Assembly: GCA_029063085.1 (NCBI GenBank)
Contig: JAIDOW010000044.1
Span: 1 to 43,486, forward strand
Direction: 5' to 3'
Length of the DNA: 43,486 nucleotides
DNA from: Lachnospiraceae bacterium
Lineage (GTDB): Bacteria; Bacillota; Clostridia; Lachnospirales; Lachnospiraceae
A program made the translations under genes and the position numbers. Of this stretch, positions 25,063 through 34,047 are shown piece by piece (position 1 is the first letter of the stretch; the number at the start of each line of letters is the position of its first letter). Below the pieces are notes generated by a model. The model did not search any database. It was not told the origin of the DNA and worked only from the letters and a program-made list of their open reading frames with translations.

Positions 25063-25142
25063 GGAAAAAGATTAAAAAATTTTTAACATTAAGAGCATGT
25101 ATCTCATGACTTAACCTGTCTGTGTGATGCGTTAGGAGGCGA

Positions 25143-25730
25143 ATGATGGAATATATAATTAAAGAATACGTTAGAGAAGAAATCTGTGCATTGCAAAATT
25201 TGGATTTTGACAAAGTGAATGAAATATTAAAAAGTATTGTATCTGCATATCAGACCGGTGGACGTGTATACCTAATGGGGAACGGTGGAAGTTCAGCAAA
25301 TGCATCACATTGGGTAAATGATATGAGGAAAAACATAAGAAATATTAATAATGGTTTTGATGTGGTATGTCTTACAGATAATGTACCGTTATTTACAGCA
25401 TATTCAAATGATTCTGCATATGAAGATTCATTTTTGGAACAGATAAAAGGGCGTATACGGCAAAAGGATGTTGTAATTGCATTGTCTGTTTCAGGAAATT
25501 CCCCTAATCTGGTCAGAGCATTTCAATATGCAAAAGAGATGAATTGTCGGACAATTTCGATTATCGCTGATTACAATGGTGATTTGATGAAATTGTCGGA
25601 TGTTGCTCTTGTTATAGGAACAAAAAATTATGGCATTGCAGAGGATATTCAGCAAACAATTAATCATATTTTGGTACAGACAATTAAAGAGCAGCCTGTA
25701 ACGATGATAAGAGAGGAGAATGTCTGTTGA
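25143..25730 (+). CDS. gmhA: Sedoheptulose 7-phosphate isomerase
   Basis: A 195-residue SIS-domain enzyme that converts sedoheptulose 7-phosphate to glycero-manno-heptose 7-phosphate. The SIS domain has RVYLMGNGGSSANASHWVND, where the serine cluster binds the phosphate, VVIALSVSGNSPNLVRA, and a C-terminal helix with IQQTINHILVQTI. It follows an 80-base gap with a good AGGAGG ribosome site. Next are the heptose kinase and heptose bisphosphate phosphatase, so it opens a dedicated heptose block. In Gram-positive bacteria such sets feed S-layer glycans or antibiotics; here the rest of the operon points to a small-molecule product. Confidence 0.9.
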   Translation: MMEYIIKEYVREEICALQNLDFDKVNEILKSIVSAYQTGGRVYLMGNGGSSANASHWVNDMRKNIRNINNGFDVVCLTDNVPLFTAYSNDSAYEDSFLEQIKGRIRQKDVVIALSVSGNSPNLVRAFQYAKEMNCRTISIIADYNGDLMKLSDVALVIGTKNYGIAEDIQQTINHILVQTIKEQPVTMIREENVC

Positions 25731-26728
25731 AATACGTGGCAAGAGTACCTTTAAGGGTAAGTTTTTTTGGAGGAGGTACAGATATTCCGCCATATTGTAA
25801 TGAATTTGGTGGTGAGATTTTATTTTGTACGATTAACAAATATGCTTATTGTGAGATTGAATCTTTGTCAGGAACCAATGCTATTTTACTCGGAGAATCG
25901 GATGAGGTGTATCTGGACGGTGATGAAGAGTATATGGGGAAGAACGGTATTATAAAAGCTGTCTTACATGAACAAAAGATTAGAACAGGATGCAGGATTA
26001 AGATATATTCCGATACGGCACCAGGGACCGGACTTGGTGGTTCATCGGCACAGATAGCTGCAATTATATTAGCATGCTGTAGTCTGGAACATAAAGAAAT
26101 TTCCAAGCGGGAATTAGCAAGACAAGCTTATTATATTGAGAGAATGATAATGCATGTAAGCGGCGGTTATCAAGATCCGATTACAACCGTTTATGGAGGT
26201 ATTGGATATTTAAAGGTTTATGATATAGAAAATTTTAATGTGGAATTGTTGAAACTAGATGCAGGTAGAGCAGAAGAATTAAGAAAGCATTTGCTGCTTT
26301 ATAATACGGGAATCCGGCATGATTCGTCTGTCATCATGGAAGACCATATTAAGGAGCAGCTGAAAGGCAGGAAACAGAGTAAAGAGACTTTGGATTTTAT
26401 AAAGTCATTGGCAATCAAAGCAAAGATGATGCTGGAACAGGGAAATATTATGGAATTCGGAGCAATGATGCATTATGGCTGGGAATATAAAAAAAGGATG
26501 TCCGTACAGGTGTCAAATATTGATATTAACAGATTATATGACAATGTAAAAAGGGCAGGTGCGTTGGGAGGAAAAATATTAGGGGCAGGCAGTGGAGGTT
26601 ATCTGTTGATTTTTTCTGATTTAAAGAATCAGAAGAAAATCAAGGCTTCTCTTTTAGAGGAGAAGGGCGGTATAGAAGAAGGATGGCAGTTTGATTTTAC
26701 AGGTGCGAGAGCGGAACGAATTAGATGA
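25727..26728 (+). CDS. hddA: D-glycero-alpha-D-manno-heptose 7-phosphate kinase
   Basis: A 333-residue GHMP-family kinase that phosphorylates the anomeric carbon of heptose 7-phosphate, giving the 1,7-bisphosphate. Visible features: VPLRVSFFGGGTDIPPYC near the start, the GHMP ATP loop PGTGLGGSSAQIAA (about 101-114), the SGGYQDPITTVYGG segment characteristic of HddA, and the C-terminal GGKILGAGSGGYLLIF motif. The start is TTG at 25727, overlapping the gmhA stop. The alpha-anomer route (HddA) normally leads to GDP-heptose, unlike HldE in LPS. It works with gmhA and gmhB on either side. Confidence 0.9.
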   Translation: MKYVARVPLRVSFFGGGTDIPPYCNEFGGEILFCTINKYAYCEIESLSGTNAILLGESDEVYLDGDEEYMGKNGIIKAVLHEQKIRTGCRIKIYSDTAPGTGLGGSSAQIAAIILACCSLEHKEISKRELARQAYYIERMIMHVSGGYQDPITTVYGGIGYLKVYDIENFNVELLKLDAGRAEELRKHLLLYNTGIRHDSSVIMEDHIKEQLKGRKQSKETLDFIKSLAIKAKMMLEQGNIMEFGAMMHYGWEYKKRMSVQVSNIDINRLYDNVKRAGALGGKILGAGSGGYLLIFSDLKNQKKIKASLLEEKGGIEEGWQFDFTGARAERIR

Positions 26729-27285
26729 AAAAAGTGGTTTTTTTAGATAGGGATGGAACAATTAATAAAGAGGTTGGTTATCTGCATAAAAAGGAAGACT
26801 TTGTATTTATACCGAGAGCGGCACAGGCTATTCATTTACTTAATAATAATGGGTTCATGGTCGTGGTTGTTACCAATCAGGCAGGAGTGGCAAAAGGATA
26901 TTACAAAGAGGAAGATATATTGCAGCTTCACCGATATATGCAAGAAGAATTGAGAAAAGTGGATGCAGGAATTGACGAGTTTTGTTATTGCCCGTATCAC
27001 ATTGACGGGAAGATACATCACTACAAAAAGGATAGTGAGGATCGAAAACCTGGAATTGGAATGTTCCGGGTTATTGAAAAAAAGGTTGAGATTGATAAAG
27101 CAAATTCATGGATGATTGGTGATACGGACAGTGATATACAGGCGGGTATCAATTTTGGCATTCATACGATTTTAGTAGCAACTGGATATGGAAGAAAAAC
27201 ATATGAAAAGGGAAAATCCGGTTATGAACATTATGCCTCAGATCTTTGGGAAGCAGTAAAAATAATTTTATCTGAAACAAAATGA
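26725..27285 (+). CDS. gmhB: D-glycero-D-manno-heptose 1,7-bisphosphate 7-phosphatase
   Basis: A 186-residue HAD-superfamily histidinol-phosphatase-like enzyme. The catalytic motif FLDRDGTIN, motif II VVVTNQAG, a zinc-binding CYCPYH segment and the metal-binding MIGDTDSDIQAG are present. It removes the 7-phosphate to leave heptose 1-phosphate. Its start overlaps the hddA stop (ATGA). With gmhA and hddA it completes the route to D-glycero-alpha-D-manno-heptose 1-phosphate. No GDP-transferring HddC gene follows; instead the next gene encodes a BtrH-like protein. Confidence 0.9.
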   Translation: MKKVVFLDRDGTINKEVGYLHKKEDFVFIPRAAQAIHLLNNNGFMVVVVTNQAGVAKGYYKEEDILQLHRYMQEELRKVDAGIDEFCYCPYHIDGKIHHYKKDSEDRKPGIGMFRVIEKKVEIDKANSWMIGDTDSDIQAGINFGIHTILVATGYGRKTYEKGKSGYEHYASDLWEAVKIILSETK

Positions 27286-27311
27286 CATTTTATGCAAAGG
27301 AGGAATAAAGA

Positions 27312-28877
27312 ATGCATATTCAGTTGAGCCCTGTTACGCATGAATTTAATAACTGTTTTCAGGGACAGATAGAAACTATTGTAGAAGAATACTATCATAA
27401 AAATTATCTGTTGACACAATTTTGCCGATGGACAACGGATTGGGATGTTGTAAATGGAAAAATAGAAAGAGTTTCGGATAAAGGTTTTTTTAATGCGGAA
27501 GAGTTGGAACAGATTGGGATTACACAAGTAGTGGAAACCTGCAAAAATAATCAGGAAATGATTAAAAAAATAAAACAGGAACTAAGCAGGAATATACCTG
27601 TAATGGTTGGAATTCAAGTAACGGATTGCCCGTGGGATCCGAATTATAAAAAACAATTTGAAATGGAACATATTATTATACTGAACGGATGGAATCAGAA
27701 GCAGAGCGCCTTTATCTGTTGTGATGCTACGTATAATAAGCAGAATGTGCTTCTTCCTGTAGAGGAATTTGAAACAGGCTGTACAAATGAATATCGGAGA
27801 CTTATTGAATTTAGTAGAGAAACCGTTTTGTCTGAACAGGAAATGGATTTATTGTTGACACAAAAAGCAAAAGAATTGATTAGTGGAAAGGATTTCCATT
27901 TCAAACGATTAGAAAGACTTGGAGCTTTTTTAATTGAATATGCATGTACTATACATAAAAAAGAAACAAATCTGGATAAAGTTCTCTTTTCAAAAGAATA
28001 TATGGTGATCCGGGACTGTGTGAAAACAAGAGAAATGCTGGTTTTTATGCTCGATTTAAATAATGGGGAAAAGGACAGGATTTTAAAAGAACTTTTTAAA
28101 CTCTGTATGAAAAAGTGGCTGAAAATAAGAAATTTATATGTGAGAGCGGTAACTGTACAGGATGCGGAAAACTATTGGAAGAGGATAGGAACGGGTTTAC
28201 ATGAGATAAAAGAAATAGAAGAAAGAATTGCAAATTATATTGTATATCATGATAAAAATCTGGTGGAAGCATATTTGAACGGAGAGGAAAGAGATTCAAT
28301 AGGTAACTTGATGGAAAGACGGAATAAATCAGAGAAGCCGTATATCATAAATCTAAAGTCGATTTACAATAATAAAGCTTTTGGAAAAGTTGAGGATGGA
28401 GAGACTGCAAGATTTTCAAATCTGGGTGAGTATATGATTGCTCCGCAAGAGGGACATTTTTGTCTGTTAGATAATAATGAGAAACTTTATCTGGATATTC
28501 CGGAGGGAATGGACAATGTACTTTGCAGAAGTCAGCAAATAGAGGTTTTCTTAAGAAATGTAACGGAGCTTTTGGTAATTGGCACTACGGAACTTGGTGG
28601 AGAAAAAGAAGAATTGATTTTGAAATTGGAATCAGGAGAGGAGAGACGATTAAGGTTAGATTTTCCGGAATGGTATACGGAGATTATCTCTGATGAATCA
28701 CTTATCATGCAGCAAAAGGTAATAGCAAGGGAAGCGGACAGGATAGTTATGACATCATTTTCGGGCAAAATCTTTTTAAAGAAGTATTGCCTGTCAGGAG
28801 AAGCAGTTACAGGAATAAGGTTTCCGGAAGATGGAAGAGTTCATATCTTTCAAATAGTAGTATATACAAGGTCTTAA
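27312..28877 (+). CDS. BtrH-like acyltransferase protein (BtrH_N), long form
   Basis: A 521-residue protein. Its N-terminal 250 residues resemble the BtrH_N domain, a papain/C39-peptidase-like fold. BtrH in butirosin biosynthesis moves an acyl chain from a carrier protein onto an aminoglycoside amine. A candidate triad is Cys15 (NNCFQG), His120 (EHIIILNGW) and Asp138 (CCDATYN). The His-Asp distance (18) equals that in the second BtrH-like protein at 39897. The remaining 270 residues are a helical and beta-rich extension I do not recognise. A strong AAGGAGG site precedes the ATG. In this operon, which also encodes a carrier protein and a ligase, it could form the amide bond that releases the product. 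Confidence 0.75.
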   Translation: MHIQLSPVTHEFNNCFQGQIETIVEEYYHKNYLLTQFCRWTTDWDVVNGKIERVSDKGFFNAEELEQIGITQVVETCKNNQEMIKKIKQELSRNIPVMVGIQVTDCPWDPNYKKQFEMEHIIILNGWNQKQSAFICCDATYNKQNVLLPVEEFETGCTNEYRRLIEFSRETVLSEQEMDLLLTQKAKELISGKDFHFKRLERLGAFLIEYACTIHKKETNLDKVLFSKEYMVIRDCVKTREMLVFMLDLNNGEKDRILKELFKLCMKKWLKIRNLYVRAVTVQDAENYWKRIGTGLHEIKEIEERIANYIVYHDKNLVEAYLNGEERDSIGNLMERRNKSEKPYIINLKSIYNNKAFGKVEDGETARFSNLGEYMIAPQEGHFCLLDNNEKLYLDIPEGMDNVLCRSQQIEVFLRNVTELLVIGTTELGGEKEELILKLESGEERRLRLDFPEWYTEIISDESLIMQQKVIAREADRIVMTSFSGKIFLKKYCLSGEAVTGIRFPEDGRVHIFQIVVYTRS

Positions 28878-28918
28878 TATATTTGACAGAACCTTGAAAA
28901 GGATAAAGGCGGTGAAGA

Positions 28919-30049
28919 ATGATGGAAGGCATAGTAAATATAGGAATAATCGGATGTGGATGGATTACGGAATATGCACATGTACCAGCATTAGTTAAGG
29001 AAAGTATGTGCAAGGTGGTTTCTCTGTTTGATCCAGATTATGAGAGGGTGGAGAAACTGGGAAAAAAATGGGGGATTTCTAATACATATAATGATTTATG
29101 GGATTTCTTAAATTCTGGTGTAGATGCGGTGATTATTGCTACACCAAATGTATTTCATGTGAAGTATACAATTGAAGCATTAAAAAAGGGGATTCATGTA
29201 TTGTGTGAAAAGCCGGTTGCATTTCATGTGGAAGAAATGGAGCAGATCAGGCAGATATTGCAAGCAGGCAGTGTCGTATATGTGCCGGGATTTGTGAATC
29301 GGTGGAGAGAGGATATTCAGAAGTTGTATCAAATAATACGGGAGGAACAGGTTGGAAAAATAGTAAGGATGGAGGCTGGATGGCTGCGAAAAGCAGGGGT
29401 GCCCCGTCCAGGTACATGGTTTACAAATCGTGAATTGGCTGGTGGAGGAGTGCTGACGGATTTAGGTTCGCACATTGCAGATATCTGCTTATTTTGCTTG
29501 GGTAACCGGGAACCGATTTCTTATAAATTGGAAAGTGCAATTTGTGACAATGAAGAGATAAAAAAAGCAGGAGGGGCAGAGTGGTTTTTGAAAAAAGATG
29601 CCAGTCTGTTTGATATGGATGTAGAGGACAGCATAATAGCAGATGTTATGTTTAAAGATGATGTAGAACTACAGATGAGATTGAGCTGGCTTGCTCCGGT
29701 AGAGGCAGATTGTACGTATTTTAAAATTTATGGGACTCAAGGGGAAATTTTGCTGAAAACCCTGTTCGGTTTTAGCACACAGCGTTTATGGGAAAAAGAT
29801 ATTTTGGAGATTACGAGGAATGGCATGAAGACGGAGCTGATATTTAATGAAGACAATAGCAGTGCAAGGCATGCATTTGAGAAAATGATAAGTTATTTTG
29901 TAGAAGCCGTTATCAATCGCAAAGCAGGGTTTACCAATATTATGGATGCAGGAAAAACGGTTTCCTTGATAGAGAATTTATATATGAACGAAAATCAGGG
30001 GGCGTTAAAGAACAAAAGAAATATAGTTCCCGACTGGCTGGTAGTGTAA
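28919..30049 (+). CDS. Gfo/Idh/MocA oxidoreductase, RifL-type
   Basis: A 376-residue NAD(P)-dependent dehydrogenase. The Rossmann motif IGIIGCGWITEYAHVPAL lies at the start, the EKPVA motif follows (CEKPVAFHVEEM), and the C-terminal alpha/beta substrate domain has GGGVLTDLGSHIADICLF. Family members oxidise sugars, and RifL works with RifK to turn UDP-glucose into UDP-kanosamine. Five consecutive genes here match RifL, N, J, M and K types, so I assign this role by context. It starts 42 bases after the BtrH-like gene. Alternatives are an inositol or other sugar dehydrogenase. Confidence 0.85.
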   Translation: MMEGIVNIGIIGCGWITEYAHVPALVKESMCKVVSLFDPDYERVEKLGKKWGISNTYNDLWDFLNSGVDAVIIATPNVFHVKYTIEALKKGIHVLCEKPVAFHVEEMEQIRQILQAGSVVYVPGFVNRWREDIQKLYQIIREEQVGKIVRMEAGWLRKAGVPRPGTWFTNRELAGGGVLTDLGSHIADICLFCLGNREPISYKLESAICDNEEIKKAGGAEWFLKKDASLFDMDVEDSIIADVMFKDDVELQMRLSWLAPVEADCTYFKIYGTQGEILLKTLFGFSTQRLWEKDILEITRNGMKTELIFNEDNSSARHAFEKMISYFVEAVINRKAGFTNIMDAGKTVSLIENLYMNENQGALKNKRNIVPDWLVV

Positions 30050-30062
30050 AGGGGCAGGAAAA

Positions 30063-31034
30063 ATGAAAACAAACTATTTTTATATCGGGATTGATTTGGG
30101 AGGTACAAATGTCCGCATTATTGCGGTTGAAGAGAGAACGAAGAGAATTCTTGTATACAGGAAAGAAACATTTCAAAAAGCAAATTCAGGAGAGAAGGAG
30201 CTGTCTATTAATATTTTTAGACTTGTGGATGAAGTGTGTGATGTGTGCAAAGCCAAGGAGACTGTAATTGGAGGAATTGGAATGGCACTTGCGGCTTCTT
30301 TTAACAGAAAAACAGGTGTAATAACAAAATGGCCTAATAATCCGAAATGGAATGGAATACATCTAATGGAAGCTTTGGAAAAACGTTATCAGATACCGGT
30401 TGTTTTGGAGGATGATGCAAATGCGGCAGCATTGGGAGAACTGATTGCCGGTAAGGGGATTGGATATCATGATTTAGTATATGTTACGATCAGTACTGGA
30501 ATCGGATGCGGAATTGTAATAAATGATAAGCTGCTGACAGGTCAATGTGGGGGTGCAGGAGAGCTGGGACATATTAAAGTGACAGAAGATACGATACTGT
30601 GTAACTGCGGTGCTTATGGATGTTTGCAGGCAATTGCGTCTGGTCCTGCAATTTTAAAACGTTATCTTGGATTCACAAAACAAAGCAGTCAAAATTTTGA
30701 ATTGCAGCAAGTTGTAGAGTATGCCCAAAGCGGGGACTTGGCGGCAATTGAGACATTTCGAATGGCTGGAGAACATGTTGGTCGTGCAATTGCCAATATT
30801 GCCATATTGCTGGATATTTCTCTTTTTATCTTGGGAGGGGGAGTAATGCGTGCGGGCAGCTTTATCATGTATCCAATAGAAGAAGCTATAAGTGATTCAT
30901 TGCAGGATAAGAAAAAAATCAAGTTGATAGTTTCAGAGGATAGTGATAGGAGTGGTGTATTCGGGGCATTGGCACTCCTTCATCAGCATGTTTCTTTAAA
31001 TAAAAACTATCTTCGGGGGAGGGAATCTAGATGA
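30063..31034 (+). CDS. ROK family sugar kinase, RifN-type
   Basis: A 323-residue ROK-family kinase with the ATP-binding GIDLGGTNVRIIA at the N-terminus, a catalytic-type LEDDANAAALGE, the GELGHIKV segment and a zinc-binding CNCGAYGC (normally CxCGxxGCxE; here the last residue is Q). The ROK family includes glucokinases and RifN, which phosphorylates kanosamine at the 6 position. Its position between RifL-type and RifJ-type genes supports kanosamine 6-kinase. The change E to Q in the last motif residue may alter sugar choice. It starts 13 bases after the previous stop and overlaps the next start (ATGA). Confidence 0.85.
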   Translation: MKTNYFYIGIDLGGTNVRIIAVEERTKRILVYRKETFQKANSGEKELSINIFRLVDEVCDVCKAKETVIGGIGMALAASFNRKTGVITKWPNNPKWNGIHLMEALEKRYQIPVVLEDDANAAALGELIAGKGIGYHDLVYVTISTGIGCGIVINDKLLTGQCGGAGELGHIKVTEDTILCNCGAYGCLQAIASGPAILKRYLGFTKQSSQNFELQQVVEYAQSGDLAAIETFRMAGEHVGRAIANIAILLDISLFILGGGVMRAGSFIMYPIEEAISDSLQDKKKIKLIVSEDSDRSGVFGALALLHQHVSLNKNYLRGRESR

Positions 31035-31495
31035 AGAAAAAGGTTTTGCAGATTGGAGTAATCAATGGTCCTAATATAAATTTATTAGGAATCAGGGAGC
31101 CTGAAATTTATGGAAAGGTTACATGGGAACATATTGAAACACGCTTGCGAAAGCAGGCAGAGAGATTAGGAGTAAAATTGATTACTTTTCAATCTAATCA
31201 TGAAGGGGAGTTGGTTGACTTTATTCAGGAACATTTGGAGTATTTAGATGGTGTTGTGATAAATCCGGCAGCCTTTACAAACACAGGCTATTCTATATTA
31301 GATGTCCTGACGGCCACAGATCTGCCATTTGTTGAGGTACATTTATCCAATATTTTTGCAAGAGGTGGCTGGCATGCAGAAACAATATTTGCAGAAAAGG
31401 CAGTGGGACATATAAACGGATTTCAATCGGATATTTATGAATTGGGTCTACAGGGGATTTATCAGTATCTTATGAAGACAGATTGGGGGGAATAA
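31031..31495 (+). CDS. aroQ: Type II dehydroquinase, aminoDHQ dehydratase (RifJ-type)
   Basis: A 154-residue protein of the type II 3-dehydroquinate dehydratase family (usual length about 145-155). NGPNINLLGIREPEIYG contains the catalytic Tyr27 and Arg22; FQSNHEGELVDFIQ, VVINPAAFTNTG and VEVHLSNIFARGG are the other family blocks. Two usually conserved histidines are replaced: the 'HT' of GAYTHTS is Asn here, and the His in 'SNIHAR' is Phe. These changes suggest an altered substrate such as 5-amino-5-deoxydehydroquinate, as for RifJ, instead of housekeeping shikimate synthesis. It overlaps the ROK kinase gene. Confidence 0.88.
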   Translation: MKKKVLQIGVINGPNINLLGIREPEIYGKVTWEHIETRLRKQAERLGVKLITFQSNHEGELVDFIQEHLEYLDGVVINPAAFTNTGYSILDVLTATDLPFVEVHLSNIFARGGWHAETIFAEKAVGHINGFQSDIYELGLQGIYQYLMKTDWGE

Positions 31496-31502
31496 AAAAC
31501 AG

Positions 31503-32162
31503 ATGAGAAAAGGAGTAATCTTTGATTTTGACGGGGTGATTATTGATTCTTTCAAGGTACAGGAAAAGGCTTTAATGGAAAGTTATAAAATGGTGGTAGG
31601 GGAGGGAAAACCGTCGTTAGAAGAATTTTTTAGTTATAGTGGTGACAGTATTGAAAATATATTCCGGCAAATGCATCTGCCGCTGACCATGGTAGAACCG
31701 TATAAAAAAATCAGCAGAGAAAATCTTGATAGTATCGTTGTTTTTGATGGCATTTTTGAACTTTTAGCATATTTGACAGAGAGGGGATACAAAATCGGAT
31801 TATGTACAGGCAAAAATAGAGAACGTACTGTAGAGATATTGGACTATTTGGAATTGTCGCAATATTTTAACACAGTTGTTTGTTCTGATGATGTGGAACA
31901 CCCTAAACCCGCACCAGACAGTCTGGAAGCTTCCATACGATATCTGGGACTTGATAAGAACAATGCAGTAATGGTTGGTGATGCTCCCAATGACATTCAA
32001 TGTGCAAATAATCTGGATGTGAAATCTATTGCAGTGACCTGGGGGGAAATAAGCAGGGAACGGTTAGAAGAGGAACAGCCAGACTGCATTATAGATAGCG
32101 TAAGTGAACTGGAGGAAGCAATAGAATTATTGTTAAAAACCGAAAGGAGAATTATATGTTAA
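31503..32162 (+). CDS. HAD hydrolase, RifM-type phosphatase
   Basis: A 219-residue HAD-superfamily phosphatase of the phosphoglycolate phosphatase-like group. Motif I is FDFDGVIID with nucleophile Asp and acid-base Asp two residues later. A helical cap follows; motif II is GLCTGKNRERT, motif III has the lysine in HPKPAP, and motif IV is MVGDAPNDIQC. RifM in the rifamycin AHBA pathway is the same kind of enzyme, placed next to RifL/RifN. Here it could release kanosamine from its nucleotide form. It starts 8 bases after the dehydroquinase gene and overlaps the next start. Confidence 0.85.
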   Translation: MRKGVIFDFDGVIIDSFKVQEKALMESYKMVVGEGKPSLEEFFSYSGDSIENIFRQMHLPLTMVEPYKKISRENLDSIVVFDGIFELLAYLTERGYKIGLCTGKNRERTVEILDYLELSQYFNTVVCSDDVEHPKPAPDSLEASIRYLGLDKNNAVMVGDAPNDIQCANNLDVKSIAVTWGEISRERLEEEQPDCIIDSVSELEEAIELLLKTERRIIC

Positions 32163-33298
32163 AAATACCGGTATGGCCTTATGCAGACCAAAAAGAAGAA
32201 GAAAAGTTAAAGGAGGTTTTGAATTCCTCAGTATGGTGGAGAAATCCGGGTACACAGGTAAAGGCCTTTGAACAGGAATATGCGGATTTTTGTCACTGTA
32301 ATGGTGCGATTTCTACTGCAAATGGAACGGTTGCAATTGAGATTGCATTAAAAGCCTTAAAAATTGGAGCCGGTGATGAAGTGATTGTTCCGGCATTTAC
32401 ATTTTATTCCACGGTATCGGCAGTTTTGGCAGTGGGAGCAATTCCGGTTTTGGTAGATGTGTCAGCTGATGATTATTGTATAAATTCAGAATCGATCAGA
32501 AAGGAAATCAGTGATAAAACAAAAGCTGTCATAGTAGTGCACATGGCAGGAAATGTAGTGGATATGGATGCCGTGAATGCAGTTGCCAGAGAATATGATT
32601 TATATGTTATTGAAGATGCAGCACATGCACATGGGGCAGAATATAAAGGAAAAAAAGCAGGTTCATTAGGAATATGCGGTACATTTAGTTTTCAAAATGC
32701 TAAGCTGCTGACGGCTGGAGAAGGCGGAATGCTTACAAGTAATGATAGAGAATTTTTGAATATGGCATTTCTGGAATCTAATTGTGGGCGTGCCGAAGGG
32801 GATACGGACTATCAGCATATTTTGGTGGGAACAAATGCCAGATTATCTGAATTTCAAGGTGCGGTGCTAAGAATGCAGCTGGCCAGACTGAATGAGCAAT
32901 TAAGGAAACGGGATAACAATTATCAATATTTGAAAATGCAGTTAGAGAAAATAGATGGAATTGTACTACAGAAAATAGGGAAAGATGTGACATTAAACTC
33001 TCATTATATGGTTATGTTTTACTATGATGAAAAGTATTTTAAAGGTTCCAGAAAGGAATTTGTGCAATATTTGAGGGAAAATGGAATCCCCTGTAACCGT
33101 GCCTTTGAGGCACTTCACAGACTTCCGGTATTTCAAAGTTTAGATAAAGAACGATTTAAAATAGCAAAGGAGGGTGGATGTCCTAATTCTCGGCGGATAG
33201 CGGATACGGTTGTGTGCCTGAATCATAATATTTTATTAGGTGACAAGGTATTGATGGAAGAAATCGCAGATGTGATTAGGCAATATAGAAAAGAATGA
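32156..33298 (+). CDS. DegT-family AHBA synthase-like enzyme, copy 1
   Basis: A 380-residue pyridoxal-phosphate enzyme of the DegT/DnrJ/EryC1 family. Compared from memory with RifK, it keeps the SVWWR entry motif, EVIVPAFTFYSTVSAV, VVHMAGN, EDAAHAHGA, FSFQNAKLLTAGEGG with the PLP lysine Lys183, and NSHYMVMFYY. AHBA synthase both aminates the UDP-keto-sugar (with RifL) and aromatizes aminodehydroshikimate to AHBA. AAAGGAGA precedes the ATG. It overlaps the HAD gene by seven bases and the PIG-L gene by four. A second paralog is at 37913. Confidence 0.9.
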   Translation: MLKIPVWPYADQKEEEKLKEVLNSSVWWRNPGTQVKAFEQEYADFCHCNGAISTANGTVAIEIALKALKIGAGDEVIVPAFTFYSTVSAVLAVGAIPVLVDVSADDYCINSESIRKEISDKTKAVIVVHMAGNVVDMDAVNAVAREYDLYVIEDAAHAHGAEYKGKKAGSLGICGTFSFQNAKLLTAGEGGMLTSNDREFLNMAFLESNCGRAEGDTDYQHILVGTNARLSEFQGAVLRMQLARLNEQLRKRDNNYQYLKMQLEKIDGIVLQKIGKDVTLNSHYMVMFYYDEKYFKGSRKEFVQYLRENGIPCNRAFEALHRLPVFQSLDKERFKIAKEGGCPNSRRIADTVVCLNHNILLGDKVLMEEIADVIRQYRKE

Positions 33299-34044
33299 TC
33301 GGAGAAATCAGAGTGGAGAAAAAATATATTTTAATGTCACCTCATCCGGATGATACCTGTTTTTCGTTAGCCGGTACAATATTAAAAAATAATGTAAATA
33401 TACAATTTGTTAATTGTGATGTATTTACTAAAAAAAAGTACAATATCCTTCATGTGCCTGAGGATAGGGCATATGACATTATAATAGATGAGGAAGCCGA
33501 AGCAGTTAGGAAAATGAATATTGCTAATATCATGCTTGGATATGAAGATTCTTATACGAGAAGCAGGAGTAAACTAAGTAATATTTTGGGAAAAGAAATC
33601 AGCGAAGCAGAGATTATACAGGAGACTATATATAAGGAAGTAAAACAGAGTATTTGCAGGGTAATAAACGATCTTCATCCGGACGCGGTATTTGCACCTT
33701 TAGGATGTGGATGGCATAAAGACCATTTAATTGTAAAAAAATCCATAGAAGAATGCTTTAAAAATGAAGAATGGTTTACCCTATATTTTTATGAGGATAT
33801 GCCGTACTCAGCTAATTCTTCCTGGCTGGCAAAAGGATTAGAGAATGCCTGTGCTAAGTATATCTTAGAAGAAAAAATCATTAAAATAGATGATGTCATA
33901 GAACAAAAAAATGAATTACTCCAAATATATAAAACGCAGATAAAATCGAGGGATATCAGGATGATGAATGCATATATGAGAAATATTAAGGAGGGTTTTA
34001 TATGCGAAAGATTTTGGAAAGTAAAGCAGGAAAGGAGGAATTAA
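33295..34044 (+). CDS. PIG-L/LmbE-family N-acetylglucosaminyl deacetylase
   Basis: A 249-residue zinc-dependent deacetylase. The HPDD zinc motif (His17, Asp19, Asp20 in MSPHPDDTCF) and the second metal site in GWHKDHLIV are both intact. Family members remove N-acetyl groups from GlcNAc-linked small molecules (MshB, BtrD, MitC). In mitomycin biosynthesis MitC deacetylates GlcNAc on carrier-bound AHBA. Here the enzyme sits between an AHBA-synthase gene and the carrier protein gene. The start may be ATG 33295 (overlap ATGA) or GTG 33313, which has GGAGA at 33301-33305. Confidence 0.88.
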   Translation: MIGEIRVEKKYILMSPHPDDTCFSLAGTILKNNVNIQFVNCDVFTKKKYNILHVPEDRAYDIIIDEEAEAVRKMNIANIMLGYEDSYTRSRSKLSNILGKEISEAEIIQETIYKEVKQSICRVINDLHPDAVFAPLGCGWHKDHLIVKKSIEECFKNEEWFTLYFYEDMPYSANSSWLAKGLENACAKYILEEKIIKIDDVIEQKNELLQIYKTQIKSRDIRMMNAYMRNIKEGFICERFWKVKQERRN

Positions 34045-34047
34045 AGC

